Source of the DNA: Capitella teleta | Taxonomy: Eukaryota; Annelida; Polychaeta; Capitellidae | Length of the DNA stretch: 64,000 nt | NCBI GenBank assembly: GCA_000328365.1 | Contig: KB301649.1 | Coordinates: 43,408-107,407, forward strand | Direction of reading: 5' to 3' | In this document: in pieces, positions 24,301 through 34,739 of the stretch | Position numbering within the stretch: the stretch's first letter is position 1 | How the letters are laid out: every line of letters begins with the position of its first letter | The notes under the pieces: generated by a model | Told to the model about the DNA's origin: nothing | Databases searched by the model: none | Seen by the model: the letters and a program-made list of their open reading frames with translations, nothing else | Position numbers and translations under genes: made by a program

Positions 24301-25050
24301 CTCTCTTCACCTACGTTGTATTAAACCTCTTTTTGACCATCATTCTTGACGTCTATGCGCTGATCAAGGTGAAACACAGCACCCCACCCACCTCCCCCCC
24401 TTTCACTCCCAATGCACGCCAGTTATGAAGCCAATTAATTAATCCCACTCCTTCTAATTTTAGTTCCGCACGCTTTCTGTGGCCTCTGAGTGCCTGTTTG
24501 CCTTAGTCAATGGAGACGAGTTGTACGTCACCTTTGCGACCATTCCCAACACTGGGTCGTACGTGTGGTGGTACAGTCGCGTCTTCCTCTACGTGTTCAT
24601 CTCGTTCTTCATCTACGTCGTGCTCAGCGTCTTCATCTCTGTCATCATGGACACGTATGAGACCATCAAGGTGCCTCCTCTTCCCTCCGCTATTTCATCA
24701 ATCAGCACTCGCAATTCTGCTGCTTCAATGAAACAATCCTCAATATGTACTCCTCTATAAATACTGACTCGCACTGTAAATCCCATTGTGAACTGATTGT
24801 GAGACTATATTTTGTATCCTTTGTTATATTTATGTTTTATTAACTGTGTTCTGTTTCACAGAGCTACTATGAGCATGGATTTCCAAAGACCGAACTGCAG
24901 CAGTTTTATGACCAAATCACTGATGAGGCACATGAATTATTTACTCAGCATCCTAAGCAATCCAGAGGAAGTTGCTGTTTATGCGGATGCATCCCAGCAT
25001 GCATTGCGTCTTGTCGCAACTGTGCATCCAGCCGGGATTCTATGGAGTAA
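21394..25050 (+). CDS. TRPML (mucolipin) endolysosomal cation channel
   Basis: Mucolipins release Ca2+, Fe2+ and Zn2+ from lysosomes and are gated by PI(3,5)P2. Inferred exons: 21394-21585, 21643-21834, 21927-22080, 22128-22242, 22300-22396, 22464-22560, 22613-22731, 22787-22936, 22989-23090, 23144-23266, then 24147-24368 or 24464-24670, then 24862-25050. The product is 583 or 578 aa; human TRPML1 is 580. Family marks include [18 protein letters not shown] at the N-terminus, the luminal loop with N-glycosylation sites, S1 in exon 7, [17 protein letters not shown] (S4 region), [12 protein letters not shown] before the pore, and a Cys-rich C-tail ([14 protein letters not shown]) like the palmitoylated tail of TRPML1. 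The start follows a splice acceptor at 21383, so a noncoding first exon is expected upstream. Intron 10 is 880 nt and holds a transposon. Which vertebrate paralogue it matches best was not resolved. Confidence 0.93.
23396..24089. mobile_element. hAT-like non-autonomous transposon in TRPML intron 10, carrying a SINE
   Basis: The ends TAGTGATGGGCGAA and TTCGCCCATCACTA are inverted repeats. The flanks ATATATAC and ATATTTAT look like a decayed 8-bp target duplication. CTTCGGCTTCG words repeat inside the left end. The interior matches a second copy at about 36.6-37.1 kb. No transposase is present. A SINE (23850-24058) sits inside it where the other copy has different sequence. Confidence 0.8.
23850..24058 (+). 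mobile_element. SINE body nested in the hAT-like element
   Basis: It matches the SINE body (GTGACTCTGCAGTGCTGCCC, GATTTATCGATAAGAGTAGG, GGTCCCGGG). Orientation is plus, the opposite of the copy at 17.2 kb. The tRNA-like head is missing. Confidence 0.8.
24147..24368 (+). other. TRPML alternative pore exon A (222 nt)
   Basis: It codes 74 residues, starting [19 protein letters not shown], then the selectivity filter NGDDMYVTF, a 12-residue linker and the whole S6 helix to ...LDVYALIK. It has a clean acceptor (TTCTGATAG) and donor (AAG|GTGAAA), starts and ends in phase 0, and has no stop. The filter keeps both acidic residues known in TRPML1 (D471, D472 in human numbering). Confidence 0.88.
24464..24670 (+). 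other. TRPML alternative pore exon B (207 nt)
   Basis: It codes 69 residues with the same layout as exon [20 protein letters not shown], filter NGDELYVTF, then S6 to ...MDTYETIK. About 54% of residues match exon A by eye, and exon B lacks five residues in the pore-to-S6 linker. It has a strong acceptor (CTTCTAATTTTAG) and donor (AAG|GTGCCT), also phase 0 at both ends. Exons A and B are separated by a 95-nt intron. Either one joins exon 10 to the final exon in frame. Confidence 0.88.
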
Positions 25051-26155
25051 GTTAATTAATCTGGCAATTTGATCACTTGGAATATTCATCTGTTATATTT
25101 TCAGTGATGAATCGGAGATTTTAAACTCAAATTCCGCAAACTCTATCAACTCATGAGTGGATTTTATGCTCATAGCATTCAGTGTATCCTTCAGTACCTG
25201 CTTCCTTGTCTTGTACCTCCTTAACAGTAGTACATTTACTACATTATTACATCTCATTTAGGTTCAATATTATTCTCGTTTAACCAATTGAATTCAATGG
25301 CGTTGGCATATCAATTATATATTTCGATGTTGCTGTTAATGGAGTTTTGGTCGTGTACGGCAAAAGTCTCCTGTGTCTCATCACAACTTCTCATCTGTGG
25401 TCATGTTTCTGGCTATGTAGTTATTATATAAATAACCATGAATGTTTCTGAGGTATCATGTTAAATATAATCTACTGTTAATCTGAGTGGTGTGTCAATT
25501 TGCTCTTATCGAGGCAAAACAGTTGAAATTTGGAAGAGAGACGTAATCAATAATTCAATATTCCATTGCACCAGAAGTAACTGTGTCAATTACACATACC
25601 TGGAAATTATAAATTTTGGTAATGATAAATAATTTTGAATATAATGATAAATTTCATTATAAAAATCATGTCATTTAATTAGCATTATCTCCATACCAAA
25701 TTTCAATATTATTTTTTTGAGTATTTCTTTTGGTTTTGCGCTATTTACTCCAAGTGCGTTTAGCTGCTCAATTTTAATTCTTGTCAAAAAATTGTTAATT
25801 TATTTGATGGAATTGATTTTGAATCAGTTCCTAGGATTTTATGCTCATGTACCACTTGTTAAATGCATGTTCATTTATATTATTGTTTCCCATATTTTTT
25901 GTTCTTTAATGAAATTACCTGAGATGATTATATTTATCAATTGTTATTTTTGTAAAATGAGAATTGTTTTCTACAAAAAAAAAATGGCATCCTGCATTCT
26001 TATTTTAAAATAAATTTCTCATTTTCTTCGCTTTGTTGTTGCACTTACTTTCTCCATGAAATAATGAAATCCAAACTGAGACCTTTTGCGGTGCATGAAC
26101 GGACATGTCACCATAGCAACAGTGACAATGACACATTCAAATCGCGAAATTAGCG
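25051..26155. other. TRPML 3' UTR and intergenic sequence
   Basis: AT-rich, with no other gene recognised. An AATAAA at 26009-26014 could end the TRPML transcript; earlier sites may also be used. Confidence 0.45.
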
Positions 26156-26464
26156 ATGTCTGCTGTGGAAATCCAAGAACTGAAAATGTTGAATGAGGAA
26201 ATGAAGATCGAATTGCGAGCCTTGGAGAGGGGTTTGCTGGCATCTCAATTCAAGATGGAATCCCTGGCGATTGAAGCGACCGCTTTACGCAAAAGTACGA
26301 GCGATTTAAGTGTGCGGTTGAACGAAACACAGGATCGTTTGGCGGCGATTGGCGAATCAACAAAATCGGTGAAAGAGAACTTGGATGACTGGCATCGAGC
26401 TCAAGAGACCTCTCACGATCTGAATGATGTGAAACCATCGGAAATTGGAGATTGTCAACTTTGA
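26156..26464 (+). CDS. Small coiled-coil protein, function unknown
   Basis: An intronless 102-residue protein. Residues 5-85 have heptad-like spacing of Leu, Ile and Val with many Glu and Lys (for example EIQELKMLNEEMKIELRALE), so a long coiled coil is predicted. No signal peptide or membrane span is evident. I do not recognise a family; it could be a small complex subunit. AATAAA at 26671-26676 gives a short 3' UTR. It converges on the ankyrin/SOCS-box gene, with only about 240 bp between the two stop codons. The open frame, coiled-coil pattern and nearby signal support a real gene, but upstream exons cannot be excluded. Confidence 0.6.
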   Translation: MSAVEIQELKMLNEEMKIELRALERGLLASQFKMESLAIEATALRKSTSDLSVRLNETQDRLAAIGESTKSVKENLDDWHRAQETSHDLNDVKPSEIGDCQL

Positions 26465-26670
26465 AAGTGCTTCTATATTGTGCATGTTTATATACTCAGT
26501 ATATCGCACAACACGTGTGTAAAGTAGTAGTATGACTGGCTAGAAATGTTTCACTCATCGGATCATTGTATTATTGTGGAACGCTGTGCGCGTACAATTG
26601 TGAACTCATGCAATTATAGTATACACTCTGCGGATAAACGAGTGTGTTACCATGTAAGTCGACCGTCTAA

Positions 26671-26676
26671 AATAAA
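26671..26676 (+). terminator. Polyadenylation signal of the coiled-coil gene
   Basis: AATAAA about 210 bp after the stop and 30 bp before the 3' end of the opposing gene's CDS. Confidence 0.6.
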
Positions 26677-26706
26677 ATATTGAACTTCGTCAAAATACAT
26701 GAAAAA

Positions 26707-28218
26707 TCAATTATCGTTATCAAAGTCTAAATTGGTACAAGAACCATATTTGACGAATGTTATCACAGTCTCCGGAAGGGGCAGACAAGCAACATCGGTC
26801 AAAAGACGTTCGCCATGCAAACACTTCAAAATAGCCGCTCTGCATCCGATCTTTAGCGATCGGCACCTGCGAGGCAATATTTGGGCCGAATGCTCTTCAT
26901 GGTGCGACATGTACATTTGAAGGGAGAAATCGAAAGCAGCGTGAGGCAGCATCTCTAAATACATGAACGCACAACGTCTGCTCAGCACCGAAGACTGCGT
27001 GAGGTATCCGCAGACCCCATCGTTGAATGGCAACCTGTCGTGTGAACACAGGAGTCGTATGAATATTTTATCCACGAGCTGCTTGAATCTCCTGGCATTA
27101 TCGGATTTAGCCAACAGCCTCGTTCCTATATCACTGAGTCCTTGCAGTATGGTGTTAATAGTCACAGCGGATGAGTCCCACCCAGAGAATGATGCTCCTT
27201 GACTGAATAAGAACGTCAACAAATCGTCGAACCAGCGGAGGAACGGAACTGCATCTGAGCCGATTCTACGAAACAGGCATGACGTGAATTGGCTGTAGCA
27301 CGCTTCCAATGCACATTTACCCCTGATTGGATTGAGGAGGCATCCGCGTGAAACGAATGCCTGGACGTGCCCTGCAGTGGACCCTTCGTGGGTTGATTCG
27401 CAATTCGGTGCTTTGAGCATTCGGGCAATAAACAGACTGAGCGGAGTCTCCCCTGAGCAGGTCACCGCATTCATATCACTTTGATGTGCTATTAGTAGTT
27501 GGATGATATCCTCCATTTGGTCGATGTTATCATGTGGAACGTCAGCAGCGTAATGCATTGCGGTGAAACCGTCAGAGTTCGAGAAGTTAACCGATGCCCC
27601 CGCGTTGAGGAGTAAGCTTACCATGCGTTTATCTCTCCTCTGTAGGGCGTAGACGAGTGGGGTGGGGGTTTCTGAATATCTGGAACTCAGTTTACAGCCA
27701 TTCACAGCGAATGGCTGGTCGTGGAGGCACTCCTCGGCGCACCTGTAGGCGCCATGCCGAGTGGCCATTTCCAGTAGTTGAGGCGTCTCGCTGCGGCTCT
27801 TCATCAACCTGAAAGCAGTGACGTCATCCAATTTCAAAGCTACATCCAAGGCTGATGCTACGGCTCCAGGGTCGTCTTCGGTCCCAGCTCCAGGAAGAGA
27901 AACCCGAGCTTTCTTCAGTAGCAATTTCTCAATTAAGTCATATTTGCACATTTGAGTGGCTGCCACGAGGGGTAGTGGGCTGGAATAACCCTGCTTGTAG
28001 TTCACGTCGTATTTATTCTCTGCATTCTTTAGTGCGATTTCAGCCACGTCATCGCGTCCTCTGAAGATCGCCGCGCAGATGAATAAACTCCGAAAAAGGT
28101 CAATCGGTGGGTATTGGACGTTCTTGTGAGCCTCGAGAAACACGGCATGCACAATGTGAGGGTTGATTTCATTCTCCAGTGACTCAAACACCGTATTCCT
28201 CAATCTGAAAATCGACAT
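26707..28218 (-). CDS. Ankyrin-repeat and SOCS-box (ASB-like) protein
   Basis: An intronless 503-residue protein. Ankyrin-type repeats are clearest at about residues 185-290 (TPLVYALQRRDKRMVSLLLN, then DGFTAMHYAAD and ETPLSLFI), with weaker repeats from about 75. A C-terminal SOCS box lies at about 455-495: SLKIGCRAAIL fits the elongin-binding BC box and LPLP the cullin-5 box. ASB proteins are substrate receptors of Cul5-elongin B/C ubiquitin ligases, with ankyrins binding the target. The target here is unknown, and no single vertebrate ASB is clearly the orthologue. An intronless gene among intron-rich neighbours may reflect retroposition. The start Met at 28218 opens a long uninterrupted frame. 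Confidence 0.8.
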   Translation of the reverse strand: MSIFRLRNTVFESLENEINPHIVHAVFLEAHKNVQYPPIDLFRSLFICAAIFRGRDDVAEIALKNAENKYDVNYKQGYSSPLPLVAATQMCKYDLIEKLLLKKARVSLPGAGTEDDPGAVASALDVALKLDDVTAFRLMKSRSETPQLLEMATRHGAYRCAEECLHDQPFAVNGCKLSSRYSETPTPLVYALQRRDKRMVSLLLNAGASVNFSNSDGFTAMHYAADVPHDNIDQMEDIIQLLIAHQSDMNAVTCSGETPLSLFIARMLKAPNCESTHEGSTAGHVQAFVSRGCLLNPIRGKCALEACYSQFTSCLFRRIGSDAVPFLRWFDDLLTFLFSQGASFSGWDSSAVTINTILQGLSDIGTRLLAKSDNARRFKQLVDKIFIRLLCSHDRLPFNDGVCGYLTQSSVLSRRCAFMYLEMLPHAAFDFSLQMYMSHHEEHSAQILPRRCRSLKIGCRAAILKCLHGERLLTDVACLPLPETVITFVKYGSCTNLDFDNDN

Positions 28219-28909
28219 GTTCTGTGCATATATTATTCCAATTGAGTCCAGATGAGCACGTGCATGGGGTCGATAATGAAGTAAGGCGTTATCGTGCGCA
28301 TGCCTCTTCCACAGGTAAGTCTATAAAACATGAGATTGTATTCCTGCGGGTAGAGCTATTTCAGTAACAATTTGACCTTCAGCGAAGTTACTGCGGTTTT
28401 TGAAGTTTCTCGAGATGAAGTGAAGATGACGAAGGAGGAGACCTCGTGTAATCACACCAGTCATTGATCCTATACTGTTATTCAACGGGACGCTTAGACG
28501 TTAGATGGACGCCCAGACCGCCCGTAACCAACACAGAAACGAACTGTACATTGCATTGCCTGATTGTCGAACTTCGACCTTGCACGTGTCAATCATAATG
28601 ATAGCTCATCATAACGTTCTGGGAGGCGGGAATTCGACAATCACGCGTGGTCGTTTAGCCTCGCTGGCTCACTCGCATACACGCAGGTGATTCTTTCCTT
28701 TTCTTGAATTAACCACTTTTCTGGCATATCTTGAGTGGTTAGTACTAAATAATCACCCTCAAGACCTCAACCTTGAAATAAAAGAAAGAAAAAAAAAAAA
28801 AATGACATCGTAACCGAAGCGGAAACATAAAATTATTGATAATCATAACGCACACAGTCAAGCTATCGCATTCGGTTTTCCCTATCACCACCCAGTGCAG
28901 ACGAAAATC
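28219..28909. promoter_or_regulatory. Divergent promoter region, ASB-like/FECH
   Basis: The two genes start 691 bp apart in opposite directions, so promoters of both should lie here. A TGCGCATGCC word near 28289 resembles half of an NRF-1 site. No TATA box is obvious for either gene. The short frame at 28505-28690 shows no family character. Confidence 0.4.
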
Positions 28910-29924
28910 ATGGCTGCTGTCAGTTGGTCTCGATTCACCGGTATTTATCAGTCTTTTTAACTTATCTAATGATTCTCATTTTATATTACATATGTGTATG
29001 TATCACATTTGTACTACAATTTTTTTTTTAGTATCGGTCGTGGTATTTCTCTGTTGATATCCCGATGCATTTCGCAGCTAAGCAGCTGTCTGAAAATCCC
29101 CCAGTTCAGAGGGCAAACATCCATCAAATTGAGTTTATTATGTAACAATTTTGTGTTCTGATTAATGTCATGGATTGTGAACATCATCGTGCAATAATTC
29201 AGACATTTTCCATTCATTTCGGGGGTATATAACACTTACGTAATAAATTCAAATTCTTAACAACTTTGCACAACATTCGCCGATTCGTGGGGAGTGCGTG
29301 CAGACTTGCATAAACGTCTCGAGTTACATTATGACTGCAGAGGCAATGCTCTCTCTTCAAACAATGGGCCGTGGTGTCATATGAACCAGTGTGGTGATTA
29401 ATGAGGGTCATCTCCACAGGCTGGTCTTCTCATCTTCTCCTGTCTGTAAATAATATTACAGTATGTCCTGTTGACCATGTGTCATTGTACAATGTATATG
29501 ATCAACATGTGGTTTGATAAGTGGCCTTGATGGGGTTACAAGTTTATGCTGGGTAATTCATACATACAACATTATCATAAAATATGCAGGACCTAGGGCT
29601 CAAGTATGGTTGGATTGTGGTCATAACTTGATTAGTTATGCATGCAAATCTCTCCTCTCATTTTTCAAGAGGCAAAAACATTTATTTGTCAAATATAACT
29701 TATATAGCTTGCACAAAATATATATAGGAGAGTTGAAATTGGAGAATGTTTAATCTATACAGTTATGAGTATACATGAACAAATAATGCATAAACACTAG
29801 GATTTTAATTATTTTATGCAAACAAAAAATATCACACACACCAATTAAATGTATGATTAAAATTTTGATCCTTCATATCCAGTTGATTAGAGTCAACCCT
29901 CGCAATCCGAAAACCCTTGTTTAT

Positions 29925-29955
<31 letters not shown>

Positions 29956-32900
29956 GGGGGGGGATAGCGGGGGGTCGGTATGGTAAACATGAGTAACAGC
30001 CCCCCTACCCCCTCTCCAGCAAAAGGGTGAATACTATGAGGAACGCTGAACGAGAAGCTCGTCTCGCAGTCGCTTTATAACTTGTGGTAAATGGCAGTTC
30101 AATCACCTTGCAGACAGGGGGTAAAGAATCAAAATATTATAATACGATATGTAATAAGAAGACCTTTGAGCACATTGGCGCAGTGAGCGGGAAAGAAAAG
30201 AGTAATTCAAGTGCAGAAGGAAGAGTATAATGGATCTGCACCAATGTGTCCATGCTGCATTGAAATCGGTGCAGTTAACTAGCTATTCATGCTCATGATG
30301 CTGTGAGTCTTAGCCCAACTTACCCCATTTTTGATTCTTCGATATATCATTAGTCAAAACCGACATGTGATCATCTGACGCGGTAATTCTCGAAATAAAA
30401 TCGACTCAACTTCATATCACTATTAACAGGGCAAAGTCGGAAGTGAACCATGAAACTGACAAGTGAGTTGAATCCATGCTGAAATAACATAAAATTCCCA
30501 TACAATGCAGAGTTCAGGGGGGTCTGAGTGACTTCTGCACTGGCTCGCGAACTTTTTCTTTCTCTCGTTCGATTGCATAATCACTTTCATCTTGTTGGTT
30601 TGTTGTCACAGTCACAGCATTCGTCATTTGTGGCTTTGATTTTTAAGGCACACAACTTTGAATGGATTGATCACTATTCAAATTACTGCAATAGTTAGCT
30701 AGGTGTCTGCCACCTCTAAATCAATGATGAATTTTTAATTAGCTCGAGTTGACTAGACACGTACGACGGACTCAAGCTGACACGATGTTATCTTAAACTT
30801 ATCTTGGTGAAGTCCTGTATGTGCTCCCGTATTATTTGAAAGACGTAAAAGTCAACCGTTAAGGGTTAATCGATAACAAAAGCGGCACTTTCTTTTATGT
30901 CCATTGAGAATTAGTTTTTGTTTTTGCTCACATCGACGGCTGCGCTCCTTTTATGTTACTAATAGGGGACACATGATTTATGGAGTCGGCTCCCCGATTT
31001 TTATCGCGGCTGTCTGTGTTCGGTTTAATATTACATAATCAATGGTATTACTCGTATTAGGGTTTTTCGTTCATGAGCCAGGCAGGCAGTGGTCACTGTT
31101 CTGATAGCGAGGAAATTCGGATTGCTGGGTTCGGATTGTGAGTGGTGACTGTAATTAATACTCAGAAACTTCATGGAAATTCGGGCATGCATGAATATAG
31201 ATTTTACCTAGCAATTTGCAAGACTCGTATGGAATTTAATGACAAACACAAAATTAGGAGGCTTTTATAAAGAACCCATCATCAAACAATTCAATTGTCC
31301 CAGGCAATTTGTTCTATATATTCATTCTACCTCTGTACAATTTATCAGTAAGGTGTTGATCAATTAGTACAGGAGTTTCAGCTCAAAGTAATTAATATTG
31401 CATCTCTACTGTCAGCTAGTATTGTGATTGTGTGACAGTGTGATATATGTGGAATTTATGATTATTTTTGGGCTATTCTGTATCATATTGTGTGATTTCC
31501 TATTCAGCGGGGGTCCGCTTCATTGTGCCCCACAAAGGAGCGCTCTCTGCCAGATGCTTCTCCACAGCTCCTGTCTTGAATGCCTCAAGTTCCAAAGACA
31601 AGTGAGCCTCTCATCCATATTCACTTCTCATAGACTCAGCGATGGTTTTGGTTCTCTTTTTCAGTGTGCAACCAAAAACTGGTATTCTGATGCTCAATAT
31701 GGGCGGTCCAGAAAAACTAGAACATGTTAGCGAATTCCTGGAGCGTCTCTTTCTGGATCGTGATCTCATGCAGCTGCCTGTTCAGAAGTACTAATTGTGC
31801 TCATTCTGTGCATTGTTCATTATTCTCTTCCGCCTGCAGTAAACTGGCACCTCTGATTGCCAAGAGAAGGACGCCCGGCATCATTGAACAATACCGTGAG
31901 ATCGGAGGCGGCTCACCCATTCTCAAGTGGACTGAGACTCAGGGCGAAGGCATGGTGAAGCTCTTGGATCAAATCAGCCCTGAAACAGCACCCCATAAGT
32001 TCTATGTTGGCTTTCGCTACGTACACCCTCTGACTGAGGAGGCTATTGAAGAAATGGAGAAGTGCGTCCTCTGTAATACTCTGATCTTCTTTTACGTAGT
32101 GCCATTTTCGACAGGGATCGAGTGCAGCGTGCAGTGGCTTTCACCCAGTACCCTCAGTACTCATGCTCCACCACCGGTAGTAGCGTGAATGCTATTTACC
32201 GGCATTATGCCAAGAGAGGTCAACCAAGCAATATCCTGTGGTCACTCATTGACCGTTGGCCCACCCACCCAGGCCTTGTTCAGGTATGTCAAATTCATGC
32301 CATTATTCACTTGCACATTTATTCCTTACAGGCTTTCACCGAATGCATTGAAGATGAGTTGGAAAAATTCCCCAAAGAAGATCGTGACGATGTAGTCATT
32401 CTCTTCTCTGCCCACTCCTTGCCCATGAAAGTGGTCAATCGTGGCGACCCTTACCCTCAAGAGGTTGGAGCAACCGTTCAGCGCGTCATGGAGAGGCTCA
32501 ATTTCCGCAATTCTTATCGTTTAGTTTGGCAATCAAAAGTGAGTTATGTGCTGTGTGCATATCAGAAATATAATTCTTTCATTTGAGGTGGGCCCACTGC
32601 CGTGGCTGGGGCCGCAGACGGATGAGTCAATCAAGGGCCTCGTGAAGAACGGACGCAAGAACATCCTCCTTGTTCCCATTGCTTTCACCAGTGACCACAT
32701 TGAAACGCTTTATGAGTTGGATTTAGAGTATGCCAAGCATCTGGGTGAAGAGGTACAATATTCTCCCAAATTCTCATCAATGCTTATTCACCTTTGATTG
32801 TTCAGGTTGGGGCCAAGATGATCCGAAGAGCCTCTGCCCTCAACGACCGTCCGTCTTTCATTCAGGTCAGTGAATCATCAATCTCTTATATAACCTCTGT

Positions 32901-33109
32901 AATATACCTCTTATCAACGACAGGCCCAAGCCGAACTGGTTGCAGAGCACCTTCAGGCCAACGTAGCGCATTCCCCACAACTACCTCTGCGTTGTCCTAT
33001 GTGTGTGAATGAAACATGTGGTCACGCCAAATCGTGGTTCAAGGAGCATCAGGATAACCTTTCTGCACTGAGGGAGAGAGAGGAGATGCGTGCAGCCAAA
33101 CAGGGATGA
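28910..33109 (+). CDS. FECH: Ferrochelatase, mitochondrial
   Basis: Inserts Fe2+ into protoporphyrin IX, the last step of haem synthesis, at the mitochondrial inner membrane. Inferred exons: 28910-28940, 31508-31601, 31665-31787, 31840-32061, 32115-32283, 32332-32538, 32588-32752, 32806-32865 and 32924-33109, giving 418 aa (human 423). Exon 1 ([10 protein letters not shown]) was inferred from ATG, GT donor and matching phase. With exon 2 it gives an Arg/Ser-rich mitochondrial presequence ([10 protein letters not shown]). Core motifs: [42 protein letters not shown], and FSAHSLPM with the catalytic His. The C-terminal CPMCVNETC gives the Cys-x2-Cys-x4-Cys ligands of the animal-type 2Fe-2S cluster. 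AATAAA at 33255 and 33259. Exon 1 is the only weak point. Confidence 0.94.
28941..31507 (+). other. FECH intron 1 (2.57 kb)
   Basis: A long first intron in a gene whose other introns are about 45-65 nt. It contains a poly-T/poly-G run (about 29929-29970) and, on the minus strand, a 67-codon open frame (29214-29417) ending near a GTAAGT. I see no family match for it. Otherwise no feature recognised. Confidence 0.55.
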
Positions 33110-34015
33110 AGATCTTTTTAAATATACAGTATGCACATCTATTTGTAGCTTAATTTCTAATTATGCTATCTCTTGTTTACCCTCAGGATTTTGTATTAAT
33201 TCTGTCACAATGCTTGGCTCTGTAATATCTCTGTACTTCTTCTGCCCTTTTTGTAATAAATAAAATCTTTGCATGAATTTGTGATCAGTTTTGTTGTACC
33301 AGGCTCATACTAAGCTGTATGATTCTTGGTATCTAATAAGTCTATATCAATCTTATACATGTACATTTATACAGATGTACTAGCATCCTTGGTACTGTTA
33401 CTTAGCTCAATATAAATACTCAAGTCAGCCCATAGTGCATGTATGTACTGGTATTGGTTTAATAACTTTAATTTTTTAACTTTTTTCTTTTATAGGTTCA
33501 AAATAGGCATAATTTTAATAATGGACCAAGCAACACAGTAAATGGTCTGTTATGTTTTGCGCATTATCCAGCAGTACTCCATGGGCTGCTTATAAATCTT
33601 GAATATTTATGCGCTGTTCAATTGGCACCGAGAACATCTGCATGATTGGTCCAGACACTGTCACACATGTTGGGGCATAATTACATGTTAACTTAATGGT
33701 AATAAGGGATATTTCCTGTTGTATTTTATCGTGTACAATAGGAGGCACATACATGTACCATCTTACGATTCGGATGTCGATCCAAAAAATCTACCGGTTT
33801 TTCGGAAAACCGATAGCTGTGCGTCCGTAAGACTCTATGCGTATGAATCAATCGGCTTCTAGTGTAATAATAACTGAAGGTATCAGTAAATAGAATTACC
33901 TTTTCGTACAATTGAAACTACTTGTCTAAAACCCAACCACATTGATCGGTCGGTTCGTTTGGCGCGAGTGCGTTGTGAACTCGAAATCGAATGCTATGAA
34001 TCGAAATGCTATGAC
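33110..34015. other. FECH 3' UTR and intergenic sequence
   Basis: Polyadenylation signals at 33255-33264. A small palindromic stretch (CCGGTTTTTCGGAAAACCG) lies near 33795. No further gene seen. Confidence 0.5.
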
Positions 34016-34027
34016 TGCGCATGCGCA
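34016..34027. promoter_or_regulatory. NRF-1-type palindrome in the INIP promoter
   Basis: TGCGCATGCGCA is a perfect match to the known NRF-1 consensus and is its own reverse complement. It lies 96 bp upstream of the INIP start codon, a typical position for TATA-less housekeeping promoters. NRF-1 use in this organism is inferred. Confidence 0.65.
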
Positions 34028-34122
34028 CGGGTTTCGATTCCCAACTGAGAACGTTCCGTGAATGAAGCCCTCTCTCTATCTCGAATATATTTTAATTCTT
34101 GGGTGATAAATGAATATCTGTG

Positions 34123-34708
34123 ATGGCTTTTCAACCTCCTAATGTAGGCCAAGGTGTGTAATGAGCGAAATGATGTTTTGAAAGCGCTGAAGGATTTCAA
34201 ATCGCCTTACGTTCTGAGCGATAATACAGTACATTAGTCGTTCCAAGTTTTAACTCGTTTTTTTCATTCATTAATTCAAACATTTTACATTGTAGAGATT
34301 TTCGATATTTCTGCGATAGACGTACATTCCAGCCAAACCCCTTAACCACTCTGAAAAAAAAAAAACAGCCCAGATTGTAATTAATATTGAGCATTTCACA
34401 TACTATCTTTATTATTGTTTCAGAGAAGAAGAATTTGAAGATTATTGAGCAACTTGAAGAGCAGAAGAAGCGGTTGAGAGGGCAGATTCCAGACGCTGGC
34501 CCAATCAGCCAGCCTATGATTCCTCCTGTTGACAAGTGAGCAATGCTTCTGAGTAATCCATGAATGTCATCATTTTTTATTTTCAGTTTTGGGGCTGGAC
34601 TTCCTCCTGCGGGCAATGTGGTAACAAATTCTCAGGTTTGTTGAACATTTTGTGACCCTCTCGTCCTCCACTAATGCTATTAAATCAGTAATATAGGTCT
34701 CAGATATT

Positions 34709-34739
<31 letters not shown>

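Noticed and set aside
29214-29417. 67-codon minus-strand frame ending near GTAAGT inside FECH intron 1
   Set aside because: No family resemblance and no matching downstream exon found.
29929-29970. Poly-T/poly-G run as a functional element
   Set aside because: Simple homopolymer of a kind seen at several places (34714, 43497, 62845); no further structure around it.
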